Source: Azospirillum endophyticum
GTDB lineage: Bacteria > Pseudomonadota > Alphaproteobacteria > Azospirillales > Azospirillaceae
Assembly: GCF_016595245.1 (NCBI RefSeq)
Contig: NZ_JAENHM010000073.1
Coordinates: 628,365-692,364 of the forward strand
Length of the DNA stretch: 64,000 bases
Reading direction: 5' to 3'
In this document: piece by piece, positions 52,675 through 60,929 of the stretch
How the letters are laid out: each line of letters starts with the position of its first letter
How positions within the stretch are numbered: the first letter of the stretch is position 1
Made by a program: the position numbers and the translations under genes
Notes under the pieces: generated by a model
The model's database searches: none
The model's input: only the letters and a program-made list of their open reading frames with translations
Told to the model about the DNA's origin: nothing

Positions 52675-52740
52675 AATCTCGCTGAGATCCTGATGGTCCT
52701 TGAGCTCAACTCGGGTTTGGAGCAGCATTTCAGGAGCTGA
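52675..52740 (+). pseudogene. Remnant duplicating part of the following gene
   Basis: The frame reads NLAEILMVLELNSGLEQHFRS and stops at TGA 52738-52740. The gene starting 10 bp later encodes NLAEIVRVLGLNPNWDQHF at its residues 45-63 (DNA about 52882-52938). The two stretches align without gaps at the protein level and are clearly similar at the DNA level. It is a leftover 3' fragment of a paralogue. Confidence 0.7.
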
Positions 52741-52749
52741 GGAGGATAC

Positions 52750-53217
52750 ATGCCGCCGCCGCCTATTGTTCCTCAGGTACTGCCTCTGCTCTTGCCCTAT
52801 CTCCAAGCCCTGGAGCAGGAATGGATGGCACAGCCCGCAGATCGCCGCGTGCCGACGCTGCCCTCGGTGTCGGGCAAGGTCAACCTTGCGGAGATCGTTA
52901 GAGTCCTTGGGCTCAATCCGAACTGGGACCAGCATTTCCACCACAAGAAAGATCTGTCTGGACCAGTTAACGCCTTGGCCCGCGCGCAGGGGCTCGAGGG
53001 CATTGGAAGCCGCTCCGCCAAGGCAGAGCCCGAGGACGCGGTGAAGAAGGTCATCGCCCGACAGGGCGGCGACAACAAACGCTTGGCCGAACAGTTGGCG
53101 GAGGCGCAGGCCGTCATCATCCGACAACAGCGTGAGATCGTCAGCCTCAAGGCCCAGCTCGGGCTCGTCCAGGACAGCGGCGTAGTCCTGCGCACGGCAC
53201 CCGTGAGAACCGCATGA
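52750..53217 (+). CDS. Small helical protein with C-terminal coiled coil (155 aa)
   Basis: The N-terminus is PPPPIVPQVLPLLLPYLQALEQEWM. The middle has LAEIVRVLGLNPNWDQHF and KKDLSGPVNALARAQGL. The C-terminus has leucine-type heptads (KRLAEQLAEAQAVIIRQQREIVSLKAQLGLV), a likely dimerising coiled coil. It starts 9 bp after a gene remnant that duplicates its middle part, with GAGGAGG upstream. Its end overlaps the RecD2-like gene (ATGA). Size and coiled coil recall TnpC-type accessory proteins. The family is not recognised. Confidence 0.65.
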   Translation: MPPPPIVPQVLPLLLPYLQALEQEWMAQPADRRVPTLPSVSGKVNLAEIVRVLGLNPNWDQHFHHKKDLSGPVNALARAQGLEGIGSRSAKAEPEDAVKKVIARQGGDNKRLAEQLAEAQAVIIRQQREIVSLKAQLGLVQDSGVVLRTAPVRTA

Positions 53218-55496
53218 GCGTCGCCGTCATCGACGAGGACATCGCCTATGAGGTGGCCATCAAGAAGGTGGTCAGCCTGCGTCTGAACGGGGCGATCTTC
53301 GCCGGAACCGTGACGGCCCCGTTCGGCGATCCGAAGGAGGGGGCGCCGATCCGCATCGTCGTGCCCGGCGGCGTCCTGCACGGCGCTGACCCGATCGAAG
53401 GTGAGATCTGGCATGTGCGCGGTGGTTGGGCGGCTTCCAGCCGATACGGCGATCAGTTTCACGCTCAGCGAGCCTACCGGGCACGGCCGTCCGGACGCCT
53501 CGTGGTATCCTACTTGGCGCACCACGTGCCGGGCATCGGACCCGGGCGCGCGAACAAGCTCTGGGATGTCTTCGGCGAAGGTCTGCCGAAGGTGCTTGAC
53601 GCCGGGGACATCTCGGCACTTGCCGAGGTCATCGCGCCGCGCTTCCCGTCGCTGTCCGTGCGCCTGGCGGCCGACGTCGTCAGCCAGTGGAAGGAGGCCA
53701 CCGTTGAGCCGGCCGTCATAGCTTGGCTTGACGGACTTGGCGTCACGGATACCCGCTTTGTGCGGCGGATCGTCAAGATTCTGGGTGAGCACACCCGCCC
53801 CACCTTGGAATCGAACCCGTACATCTTGGCGGCCTTCCTGAGCCGGTGGTCGAAGGTGGACGAACTCGGCAGACGCCTCATGGCCGAGGCCGGCGTCGCC
53901 GCGGTCGAGAACCACCCCAACCGGCTGGTCGGCGCGGTGGACTTCGTGGTCCGGAAGGCCATCACCGTGGACGGCCACACCCTCATCGATGAAGCGTCGT
54001 TGCGGAACGGCCTGGCGAGATGCCTGGACGGCCAGCCCACCGCGCGGCGTGTGGCCGCGGCGATCCGGCTCGGGGAGATCAACGAGGCCATCATCCCGCA
54101 CGGCGAAGGCCTCTGGCGTGCGCCTGGTTGCGCCGCGCTCGAGGACAGCCTCGCGGCACGCTTCCAGGCGATGATCGACGGCCGGGAGCAGACGGAGGTC
54201 CGCACCCCCGCCAGGGACACCCTGGAGCGCATCTTGGACAGCCTTGGCCACGGCCGGGACCAGCTGCACCCGGAGCAGCGTGACGCGGTCCTGCGGTGCG
54301 TTGCGGCGCCTCTGGCGGTGCTCACCGGCGGCGCTGGCGTGGGCAAGACCACGACGGTGCGGGCCGTCGTCGATCTCTGGGAGGCGCTCGGCGGCCGCGT
54401 CGAGATGGTCGCGCTCGCCGGCAAGGCGGCGCTCCGCATGTCGCAGGCCACCGGCCGGTTGGCCCGCACGATCCACCGCTTCTTGAACGAGCTGGCGAAC
54501 GCGGAGGAACAGAACGTTGAGGTGGAAGGGGCGGCCGCCCTGGATGCCAAGACCCTCCTGATCGTGGATGAGGCCAGCATGGTCGACCTCGGCCAGTGGC
54601 ACCGCCTCGTCCAAGGCATGCCACCGGGCTGCCGCCTGCTGCTCGTCGGCGACGTCGGACAACTCCCACCCATCGGCTTCGGCCTGGTCTTCCACCGCCT
54701 TGCTCTCGCCCCCGCCCTGACGGCGGAGCTGAAGACCATCCACCGTCAGCGGGAAGGCAGCCGCATTCCGATGGCGTCGCACGCGATCCGCAACGGCGCC
54801 CATCCGGATCTCTTGCCGTTCGATGGTCCGGCGGAGGGGGTGTTCCTGCTGCCATGTGGCAGGGCCGAGATCCCGAACAAGATCGAGGACGTCGTCTCCA
54901 GGCTCGGCGGCTTCGGCGGCGACCACGCCGTTCAGATCGTCGCACCACTCAACGCCGACCCCGCCGGTGTGGACGGTCTGAACCAACGGTTCCACGAGCT
55001 GTACCGGCAGGCGTATGGGTACGACGTTGTCACGCTGGACAGCCCTGAGATCCAAGAGGTCAAGGGCTTCCTTGGCAATGCGTTCTGCGTGGGCGAGCCA
55101 GTGATCCACCGCCGCAACGACTACGCCCGCGGCTTGTTCAACGGCTCCCTCGGCCATGTCGTCAGCATCGATGTCCCGAAGCGGGCACTCAAGGCGAGCT
55201 TCGACGGCGCCGAACACGAATTCGTCGGGGACGAGCTGATCGAGCTCGCGTTGGCCTACTGCCTGACATGCCATCGCCTTCAGGGCAGCCAAGCCGAGCG
55301 GATCATCGTCTCCCTATTCGACCACCCGCTCGTGGACGTCTCCTGGATCTACACGGCAGTCACCCGCGCGGAGAAGCAAGTGGTGCTAGTGGGCGACCCT
55401 ACTGCGCTTGCATCAGCCTTGGGCCGACCTCCTGCTTGGACCCGACGTCGTGTCGGGTTCGACTTTCATACGGTGCCCATGCGGCCATCCTGTTAA
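53214..55496 (+). CDS. RecD2-like superfamily 1 DNA helicase
   Basis: 760 residues. The N-terminal region resembles RecD2 (HVPGIGPGRANKLWDVFG, a helix-hairpin-helix type segment). The helicase core follows: Walker A LTGGAGVGKTTT near residue 370, Walker B LLIVDEASMVD near 450, motif III LVGDVGQLPPIG, TIHRQ, and the C-terminal motifs LTCHRLQGSQAERIIV and YTAVTRAEKQVVLVGD. It would unwind DNA 5' to 3'. It is coupled to the small coiled-coil gene. GC is higher than in the recombinase genes. Whether it serves the element's transfer or defence is open. Confidence 0.82.
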   Translation: MSVAVIDEDIAYEVAIKKVVSLRLNGAIFAGTVTAPFGDPKEGAPIRIVVPGGVLHGADPIEGEIWHVRGGWAASSRYGDQFHAQRAYRARPSGRLVVSYLAHHVPGIGPGRANKLWDVFGEGLPKVLDAGDISALAEVIAPRFPSLSVRLAADVVSQWKEATVEPAVIAWLDGLGVTDTRFVRRIVKILGEHTRPTLESNPYILAAFLSRWSKVDELGRRLMAEAGVAAVENHPNRLVGAVDFVVRKAITVDGHTLIDEASLRNGLARCLDGQPTARRVAAAIRLGEINEAIIPHGEGLWRAPGCAALEDSLAARFQAMIDGREQTEVRTPARDTLERILDSLGHGRDQLHPEQRDAVLRCVAAPLAVLTGGAGVGKTTTVRAVVDLWEALGGRVEMVALAGKAALRMSQATGRLARTIHRFLNELANAEEQNVEVEGAAALDAKTLLIVDEASMVDLGQWHRLVQGMPPGCRLLLVGDVGQLPPIGFGLVFHRLALAPALTAELKTIHRQREGSRIPMASHAIRNGAHPDLLPFDGPAEGVFLLPCGRAEIPNKIEDVVSRLGGFGGDHAVQIVAPLNADPAGVDGLNQRFHELYRQAYGYDVVTLDSPEIQEVKGFLGNAFCVGEPVIHRRNDYARGLFNGSLGHVVSIDVPKRALKASFDGAEHEFVGDELIELALAYCLTCHRLQGSQAERIIVSLFDHPLVDVSWIYTAVTRAEKQVVLVGDPTALASALGRPPAWTRRRVGFDFHTVPMRPSC

Positions 55497-56013
55497 GAAT
55501 GCCAAGCAAGCTTCCAGAACTCACATTTGACGTGTGTCGCAGAAACCTGCTGATCTGGTGTTGATTCCTGTGCCTTTGGCACTGGGAGGCAGGCACGGGA
55601 CCGACAGTTGCGGACTTGGTGGCGAGGATCATCGACCGGATCGACGAAACGGCCCTGTAGCCCTGGACGTCCGCCGGTGCGGCCAGCAGGTCGATCAACG
55701 CGTGGCGCTCCAAATCCATGAGGATCGTGTCATGGTGGTGGCCCTTGCGCCACGCGAAATCAGCGATGCCGACGAGGTGCGGCACCAGAGCCGGATCAGA
55801 CTCGGATCGACGCACCTGCCAAAGCAGTACATTGCTGCTGGTCAGCATTACTAGAAGACACTTCCCGCCGTTATCTTAGCCCATCTCGCGCTTTGCATAA
55901 AAACACGGCGCAACTAGCGGGGTGTTGAAATCGACACATCGCATCAAAAAATTGTCCTTACCATATTGTATGCTATTGACTAACGCCAATGGCTTGGTCA
56001 ATTCTAGTATTTC
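55497..56013. other. Region with transposase debris and an AT-rich upstream segment
   Basis: After the helicase gene come GC-rich remnants, including an ISL3-type transposase fragment on the minus strand. From about 55880 to 56013 the sequence becomes AT-rich (CATCAAAAAATTG, CATATTGTATGC). No complete gene was seen. The AT-rich part probably holds the promoter for the chimera and Hachiman genes; TTGAC at 55976-55980 is one candidate box. Confidence 0.5.
55662..55848 (-). pseudogene. ISL3 family transposase fragment
   Basis: The minus-strand frame reads LVGIADFAWRKGHHHDTILMDLERHALIDLL, which matches the catalytic-domain start of ISL3 family transposases (GIDDWAWRRGxxYGTILxDLExxxxxDLL pattern). 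Both flanks lose similarity, and no complete transposase is present. It is decayed insertion-sequence debris between the helicase and the Hachiman region. Confidence 0.65.
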
Positions 56014-56490
56014 ATGAAGATCGTCGTCATTGTCGAAGCGCCGGTCAAGGCGAAGACCATCAATAAGTATCTGGGCGACGACTATACCGTCATCGCCAGC
56101 TTCGGCCATGTCCGCGACCTTCCGGCGAGGGACGGATCGGTGCGCCCGGATGAAGACTTCGTGATGGAATGGGAACTGGGCGACCGCTCCAAGCGCCACA
56201 TCGACGAGATCGCCAAGGCGGTGAAGTTGGCCGACCGCGTCTACCTCGCAACCGACCCGGATCGCGAGGGAGAGGCCATCGCCTGGCACCAGTCGGAGCT
56301 GCTGCGCGAGAAGCACCTGACCGACAACCGCGGCGTCCAGCGCATCACCTTCCCCGCCGCCACCGAGGACGGCCATGACCCGCGCGCCTGCCCGGTCTGC
56401 CGCGAGGGCCGGCTGCGGCTGAAGCTGGGCAAGATGGGTGCCTTCATCGGCTGCTCGCAGTATCCAGAGTGCCGTTACACCGGCCACTAA
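56014..56490 (+). CDS. Chimeric short topoisomerase I: Toprim domain fused in frame to C-terminal zinc ribbon
   Basis: 158 residues. Positions 1-114 are the N-terminal Toprim of bacterial topoisomerase I (IVEAPVKAKTINKYLGDDY, ASFGHVRDLP, ATDPDREGEAIAWH), with the metal-binding Glu and DxD intact. At about residue 115 (after ITFP) the sequence jumps to a TopA-type C-terminal zinc ribbon (CPVCREGRLRLKLGKMGAFIGCSQYPECRYTG). Everything between, including the active-site Tyr domains, is missing, yet the frame is open. It is either a deletion derivative of a topA copy or a selected small protein. It ends 20 bp before hamA and is much more GC-rich than hamA. Confidence 0.7.
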   Translation: MKIVVIVEAPVKAKTINKYLGDDYTVIASFGHVRDLPARDGSVRPDEDFVMEWELGDRSKRHIDEIAKAVKLADRVYLATDPDREGEAIAWHQSELLREKHLTDNRGVQRITFPAATEDGHDPRACPVCREGRLRLKLGKMGAFIGCSQYPECRYTGH

Positions 56491-56510
56491 CAGATAAGAG
56501 TAATTTGTTA

Positions 56511-57389
56511 ATGCAAAACACAACTCCTTTGGTCTGCATTGTTGATGACCTAGACTTCGACTTCGCACAGGCGGCATTATGGTTCCAATTTGATCAGAGC
56601 GCTTCCTATCAATTGGTGCAAGTGAGCGACGAGCATGCAAAGCTGTTGGCTGACAATCTCGGCCTTGCGGTGCGACGCTGTTACGTGAACGACTCCACCA
56701 TCAACGAAAGAGCAAAAGCGCTTGACGTTGACAAGACTGAGATCATCGCAGCACGCCTTCCGGATGCTGGCGCCACAATGGCAGGTGACTTCGGAGAAAT
56801 CCTCGTCTACTTTTACCATAGTGCGAAAGAGCTCCCGAGAACGGCCTTCGGACCAAAAAAGTGGCGACTGAAACAAGATCGGACGAAGCCGGCGCCTCAC
56901 TCCGACGTCATCCATTTCGTCTTGCCAATGTGGCCAGAGTCGAGTGCCGACGATGTTCTTCTTTGCTCTGAAGTCAAAGTGAAATCGACTGACGCGCCCT
57001 CGACGCCGATTAAGAATGCGATCGAAGATTGCGAGAAGGATCGCACAAGCCGACTAGCGCGCACACTTGTTTGGCTCCGTGAGCGCGCCTTACTGGAACC
57101 AATCGGTGATGTTAAAATCGCGCATCTCGATCGCTTCATTAAAGCTTCGGAACATCCACCAGCAAGCAAGCGCTTTCATGCTGTCGCTGTAATCTGCAAA
57201 TCTCTGATTGACGAGGAGCTGAAGAGCGCTCCCACAACAGCTTCACCAGAGTACACGCTTATCGTGATTGTGGTGCCCGATTTGAAAGATGTCTATCACG
57301 CGGTCTTCGACGCTGCCCAAAAAGCACTTCCACGGGTAAGTCATGAAATACCTGCCCAAAAATCAGTGATAAAGGCTAATGAGGAATGA
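56511..57389 (+). CDS. hamA: Hachiman defence protein HamA (DUF1837 nuclease)
   Basis: 292 residues of the DUF1837 (HamA) family. The PD-(D/E)xK-like core is visible: GDFGEILVYFYH, then HSDVIHF with an acidic residue, and LLCSEVKVKS with the E-x-K pair. HamA with the HamB helicase forms the Hachiman anti-phage system; HamB keeps HamA inactive until damaged or foreign DNA is sensed, after which HamA degrades DNA. The ATG at 56511 is chosen over an in-frame ATG at 56469 inside the chimera gene. It overlaps hamB by 4 bp. The gene is AT-richer than the host. Confidence 0.85.
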   Translation: MQNTTPLVCIVDDLDFDFAQAALWFQFDQSASYQLVQVSDEHAKLLADNLGLAVRRCYVNDSTINERAKALDVDKTEIIAARLPDAGATMAGDFGEILVYFYHSAKELPRTAFGPKKWRLKQDRTKPAPHSDVIHFVLPMWPESSADDVLLCSEVKVKSTDAPSTPIKNAIEDCEKDRTSRLARTLVWLRERALLEPIGDVKIAHLDRFIKASEHPPASKRFHAVAVICKSLIDEELKSAPTTASPEYTLIVIVVPDLKDVYHAVFDAAQKALPRVSHEIPAQKSVIKANEE

Positions 57390-60300
57390 CGTCTACACTA
57401 GAAAGATGGATATCTGATGCCGATGCCATTCAGCATCTAAATCATTTCCAAGTCCGTCAGACTACCCAGGATTTCGCGCTTACTCGAGAGCGAATGGATG
57501 ACTACTATCTTGCTCTTGTTGGAGAATTGTTCGAAAGGATGCGCGATGCTTCGGAGGATGCTGCAGGCTGGGCACGTTTAGGCAATGCATTCGTTCATTT
57601 TGCTGATACAGGGCAAGACAACCTGCGTCAGAGCCTTGGGATCCCAAAATCCGAAGCTACTCTGTTTGCTGCTGCCGCATTTTATTGTGGAGGATTCCCG
57701 GCATCAGCGTATCTGACGCTGCGAGGGAGCGCTCCGGAGCAGAGTGACACAGAAATCTATCGAGCGTGCTTCGACCTCCTGGCTCGTCCTAAGAATTTAA
57801 GCTCGCAAATCGGGCAGATTCTTGTCAAAGCTCTCCTGCATGGTGACATGGCGACAATCTACCAAATTGATAAGAACGCGATCACGCGGTCAGAGGAGGC
57901 GCTACAGAAGGGGCCAGACGAATGGATTCCTGCACGATTGTTCGAACAGCTCTTCACGCGGTTTCTGAATTCTAACGTCCGTGCGGTGCTTCCACTTGGC
58001 GATAGCGATATCTGGACTCCTTTTATTGAATCGTTGCTCAGCCGACAACCTCCATCTTGGGAGTTCTTCCCCTCACAGATTGACGCAATAAAACAGGGCC
58101 TGCTCGTACGTAACGAAACGTTCTCGCTCCAGATGCCGACTGGCGCGGGCAAGACGGCCTTATGTGAAACTCTCCTGTACTGGCACGCAAAAATCAGAAC
58201 ACATGATGTAGCCATTCTGCTCGTACCGTACCGCTCACTAGCCTCGGAGTTACGCTACAGCGTCGTAAAAAGACTGAATAAACTCGGCATCTCCGCGCGA
58301 TGCGCTTACGGTGGAACCGTTCCAACTAAAGACGAAGTGCAAATTCTTGAAGATGCACGTGTTTTAGTTTCGACTCCAGAAGCGCTCTCCGGCCTATTGG
58401 GTGCGAGTGGAAGCTTGTACAGCCGAGTCTCATTAGTTATTTGCGACGAAGGACACCTCCTCGATAGTGAAGGACGGGGCGTAGGGCTCGAGCTTCTCTT
58501 GGCGAGGTTACGGGCACGTGAGGGTGGGGCGCCGCGCTTTGTGTTCGTCTCCGCTATAGTCCCAAATATTGAAGAAATTAACGCATGGCTTGGGGGGGCA
58601 TCCGATAGCGTCGTGCGAAGCAACTATAGACCGTCGATTGCAGAATATGCGGTACTAAGGCCTGTTGATGAAGGAAAGAACAAAACTGTCTCGCTCGATA
58701 TGCATCCACATGAGCCTAGTCCAACACGCTATCAGGTGCAAAATTTTCTTTCCAGAGCGGACTTTAAGTTCAGGAATTCCAAGACCGGTCGTTCAAACAC
58801 CTATGATTTTACGTCGATGAAAACGCAGGCTATTGCAGCGGGTCGTAAGGCACTAGCGATGGGTGCTGTAGCGGTCTTTGCTGCGAACAAGCGAGGCAAT
58901 CAAGGCGCGATTGGGCTCGCGGACGAACTTGTCAAGCAGTTACAATGCGAACTTAGCTTGCCAGAGCCAATCAAACACGTTTCAAAGGAAAAGCTAGCCC
59001 CTGTCATTAAGTACCTTGAATTGGAATATGGCTCAGACTGGTTAGGAACGCGTATTGTCGCTGCGGGTGCGGTCCTCCATCACGGAGATATTCCCCAAGA
59101 GGCACGAGAAGTTCTCGAGAATTTGCTGCGCTGTGGCGATATCCAGCTTGTAATCTGCACGAACACGCTTGCCGAGGGAGTGAACCTGCCGATTCGGACG
59201 CTAATCCTCTACTCGGTGCAACGTCGCCAAAAGAATGGTCAACAAAAGAATCTTCTTGCGCGAGACATAAAAAACCTCGTGGGACGCGCAGGACGAGCCG
59301 GTGCGACAACTAAGGGAATGGTCATCTGCGCGAACCAGCAACAATGGTGGCAAATCGAGCAAGTAGCACGCCAGACGTCTGTCGAGACCGTGCATGGAGC
59401 ATTGTGGTCTTTGGTTGAATGGCTATCTCAAAATCTTGCTAAAAATCACGTACAACTAACAAATGTTTACATAGAGGCGCTTCCCGCGCTACACAAGCTG
59501 GTAGATGGTATTGATTCTACTCTCATTGATCTTGCGGCTGAGGAAATCGGGGAAGATGCGCTTGTAGCAAAGGCCATTCATCTTGCGGATGAGACTTTCG
59601 CATCTCAGCAACTGAACGAAGCATCCAAGCAGATACTTCAGAAAATTTTCGAACTGCGCGCTCGCCGCGTGTTGAATATTCATGAAGCCGGTCGAATCAA
59701 CTGGATTCGCGAGACGGGCGCACGCCTTCGGATGCTCGAATCCGTCGAGACGGACCTCTTCAGACGGCGATCGACGTGGGACGATATCGCTAATCCGCTC
59801 GATCCGAGCGTTATACGCATTATGCTTGAGTGGGCATGGGGACAGGCCGACGTTCAAGAGGCAGTACGTGAAGCATATCGGTATGAGGAAAATGCGGATA
59901 CTTTGGAACTGAAGCAACAGTTCTTTGACACGGTAGACGCATGGCTCCGGGGTTGCCGCCCGGTAGAGATCGCGGGGATTTCAAAGCTGAGTGTCGATGA
60001 TCTGCTGACTGTTCATGGGAAAGTTGTATCGTATGTGATGCAATCAACGATTGAGCAGGGAGTTGCGCTCCTTGCTAAGGTATGTGAAGATCATGGTAAC
60101 GCTTTAGCTCCAGCCGTCATCATGTTTCCGGAGCATCTAAGATTTGGCGTGCCGACCACAGTTGGTCGCGTTCTTGCGGCCGGTGGTGTCCGTCACCGAA
60201 GTGCTGCCGTAGAGCTTGGTAATGCAATGGAGGGGGTTGGCATTGCTAGCGAAGATCGATCAGCTGTTTTCGGCGCCGCGCAAACGTTGATCTACAATAA

Positions 60301-60394
60301 TCCCGATTCTTGGAAGGCTCTTCTTGGCATTCTAGTATTTCAAAACACCATCAAGGATTTATCAGGCAATGAGAGTGGGGTGGCAGAGTATTGA
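57386..60394 (+). CDS. hamB: Hachiman defence helicase HamB
   Basis: 1002-residue superfamily 2 helicase. After an N-terminal ~240-residue domain come the Q-region FFPSQIDAIKQGL, Walker A MPTGAGKTAL near 250, STPEALSG, the DEAH-type box CDEGHLLD near 352, SAIVPNIEEI, CTNTLAEGVNLPIRTLILYS and motif VI LVGRAGRAG near 633. A long C-terminal helical region is typical of Ski2-like enzymes and of HamB. It is translationally coupled to hamA. The codon use and GC content are lower than in the flanking cargo, consistent with separate acquisition. Confidence 0.88.
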   Translation: MTSTLERWISDADAIQHLNHFQVRQTTQDFALTRERMDDYYLALVGELFERMRDASEDAAGWARLGNAFVHFADTGQDNLRQSLGIPKSEATLFAAAAFYCGGFPASAYLTLRGSAPEQSDTEIYRACFDLLARPKNLSSQIGQILVKALLHGDMATIYQIDKNAITRSEEALQKGPDEWIPARLFEQLFTRFLNSNVRAVLPLGDSDIWTPFIESLLSRQPPSWEFFPSQIDAIKQGLLVRNETFSLQMPTGAGKTALCETLLYWHAKIRTHDVAILLVPYRSLASELRYSVVKRLNKLGISARCAYGGTVPTKDEVQILEDARVLVSTPEALSGLLGASGSLYSRVSLVICDEGHLLDSEGRGVGLELLLARLRAREGGAPRFVFVSAIVPNIEEINAWLGGASDSVVRSNYRPSIAEYAVLRPVDEGKNKTVSLDMHPHEPSPTRYQVQNFLSRADFKFRNSKTGRSNTYDFTSMKTQAIAAGRKALAMGAVAVFAANKRGNQGAIGLADELVKQLQCELSLPEPIKHVSKEKLAPVIKYLELEYGSDWLGTRIVAAGAVLHHGDIPQEAREVLENLLRCGDIQLVICTNTLAEGVNLPIRTLILYSVQRRQKNGQQKNLLARDIKNLVGRAGRAGATTKGMVICANQQQWWQIEQVARQTSVETVHGALWSLVEWLSQNLAKNHVQLTNVYIEALPALHKLVDGIDSTLIDLAAEEIGEDALVAKAIHLADETFASQQLNEASKQILQKIFELRARRVLNIHEAGRINWIRETGARLRMLESVETDLFRRRSTWDDIANPLDPSVIRIMLEWAWGQADVQEAVREAYRYEENADTLELKQQFFDTVDAWLRGCRPVEIAGISKLSVDDLLTVHGKVVSYVMQSTIEQGVALLAKVCEDHGNALAPAVIMFPEHLRFGVPTTVGRVLAAGGVRHRSAAVELGNAMEGVGIASEDRSAVFGAAQTLIYNNPDSWKALLGILVFQNTIKDLSGNESGVAEY

Positions 60395-60414
60395 CACGTC
60401 TGTAGGACATAAGT

Positions 60415-60509
60415 GCCTGTTTGAGAATGCAGTGAACATACAATAAGTAGTGGGCAACCCAGGATAAATTCCACTGCATCTTGCATTTCTGACCAATTCT
60501 CAAACAGGC
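60415..60509. mobile_element. 95-bp MITE-like element with IS5-type ends
   Basis: Perfect 14-bp terminal inverted repeats GCCTGTTTGAGAAT (60415-60428) and ATTCTCAAACAGGC (60496-60509) enclose a non-coding core. The core also has TGCAGTG/CACTGCA subterminal pairing (60428-60434 with 60472-60478). The right repeat continues as the 3' end of a transposase remnant, so this may be either a MITE or two abutting insertion-sequence ends. Confidence 0.65.
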
Positions 60510-60625
60510 TCTAAGAGCCCCCAACAGAACCATTTTTGGACGAATCGCCAGCAGATGAGGCTGGCGGCTATTTGATAGAATGCGGTGAAGATGTCGGCGC
60601 GGCGTTCATATCGGACGGCGAGCCC
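60500..60625 (-). pseudogene. IS5 family transposase C-terminal remnant
   Basis: The minus-strand frame ends LAVRYERRADIFTAFYQIAA, then SLICWRFVQKWFC. This matches the IS5 family C-terminus (RIATRYDR...FFSAI.IAA.VIFWL). Its stop codon lies inside the terminal repeat GAGCCTGTTTGAG. Upstream of about 60625 similarity is lost, so only the last 40 residues or so remain. No other transposase domain is visible in the 300 bp to the right. Confidence 0.65.
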
Positions 60626-60929
60626 CATAGTTCCGGGCTCGGCAAAGTCCGATGCGTTGTCGAGCACGGCTGTGCTTGGCTGCTCGCGAACAAACGCCTG
60701 GATCGGCGGCAGGATTGGCTCGAAAGGATTGTCATCTCCTTGCTCACTGCCGCCGCCATCTTCATCATGGCAAACCGCCTCAGTACATTCTGAAAACCGC
60801 CCCCAAGCCCCGCGGCCCAATTACCCTCGTGTTAACCAAGCAGCCGTCGATTTGAGGTTGTCGAAAGCAGTGGCGCGCCAAATCGAAAGAGGTACAATTC
60901 GGCCGCCTACCATTCATTCGTGACGAACC
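60626..60929. other. Intergenic debris upstream of the TerY-P operon
   Basis: About 300 bp without a supported gene. Frames on both strands are short and lack ribosome sites. The part after 60850 becomes locally AT-richer and probably holds the promoter for the vWA-phosphatase-kinase operon; TTGTCG at 60857-60862 is a possible -35, without a convincing -10. Confidence 0.4.

Noticed and set aside
52797..55292. An 831-codon minus-strand frame
   Set aside because: It is a shadow of the RecD2-like helicase and the coiled-coil gene, which have clear motifs and coupled starts.
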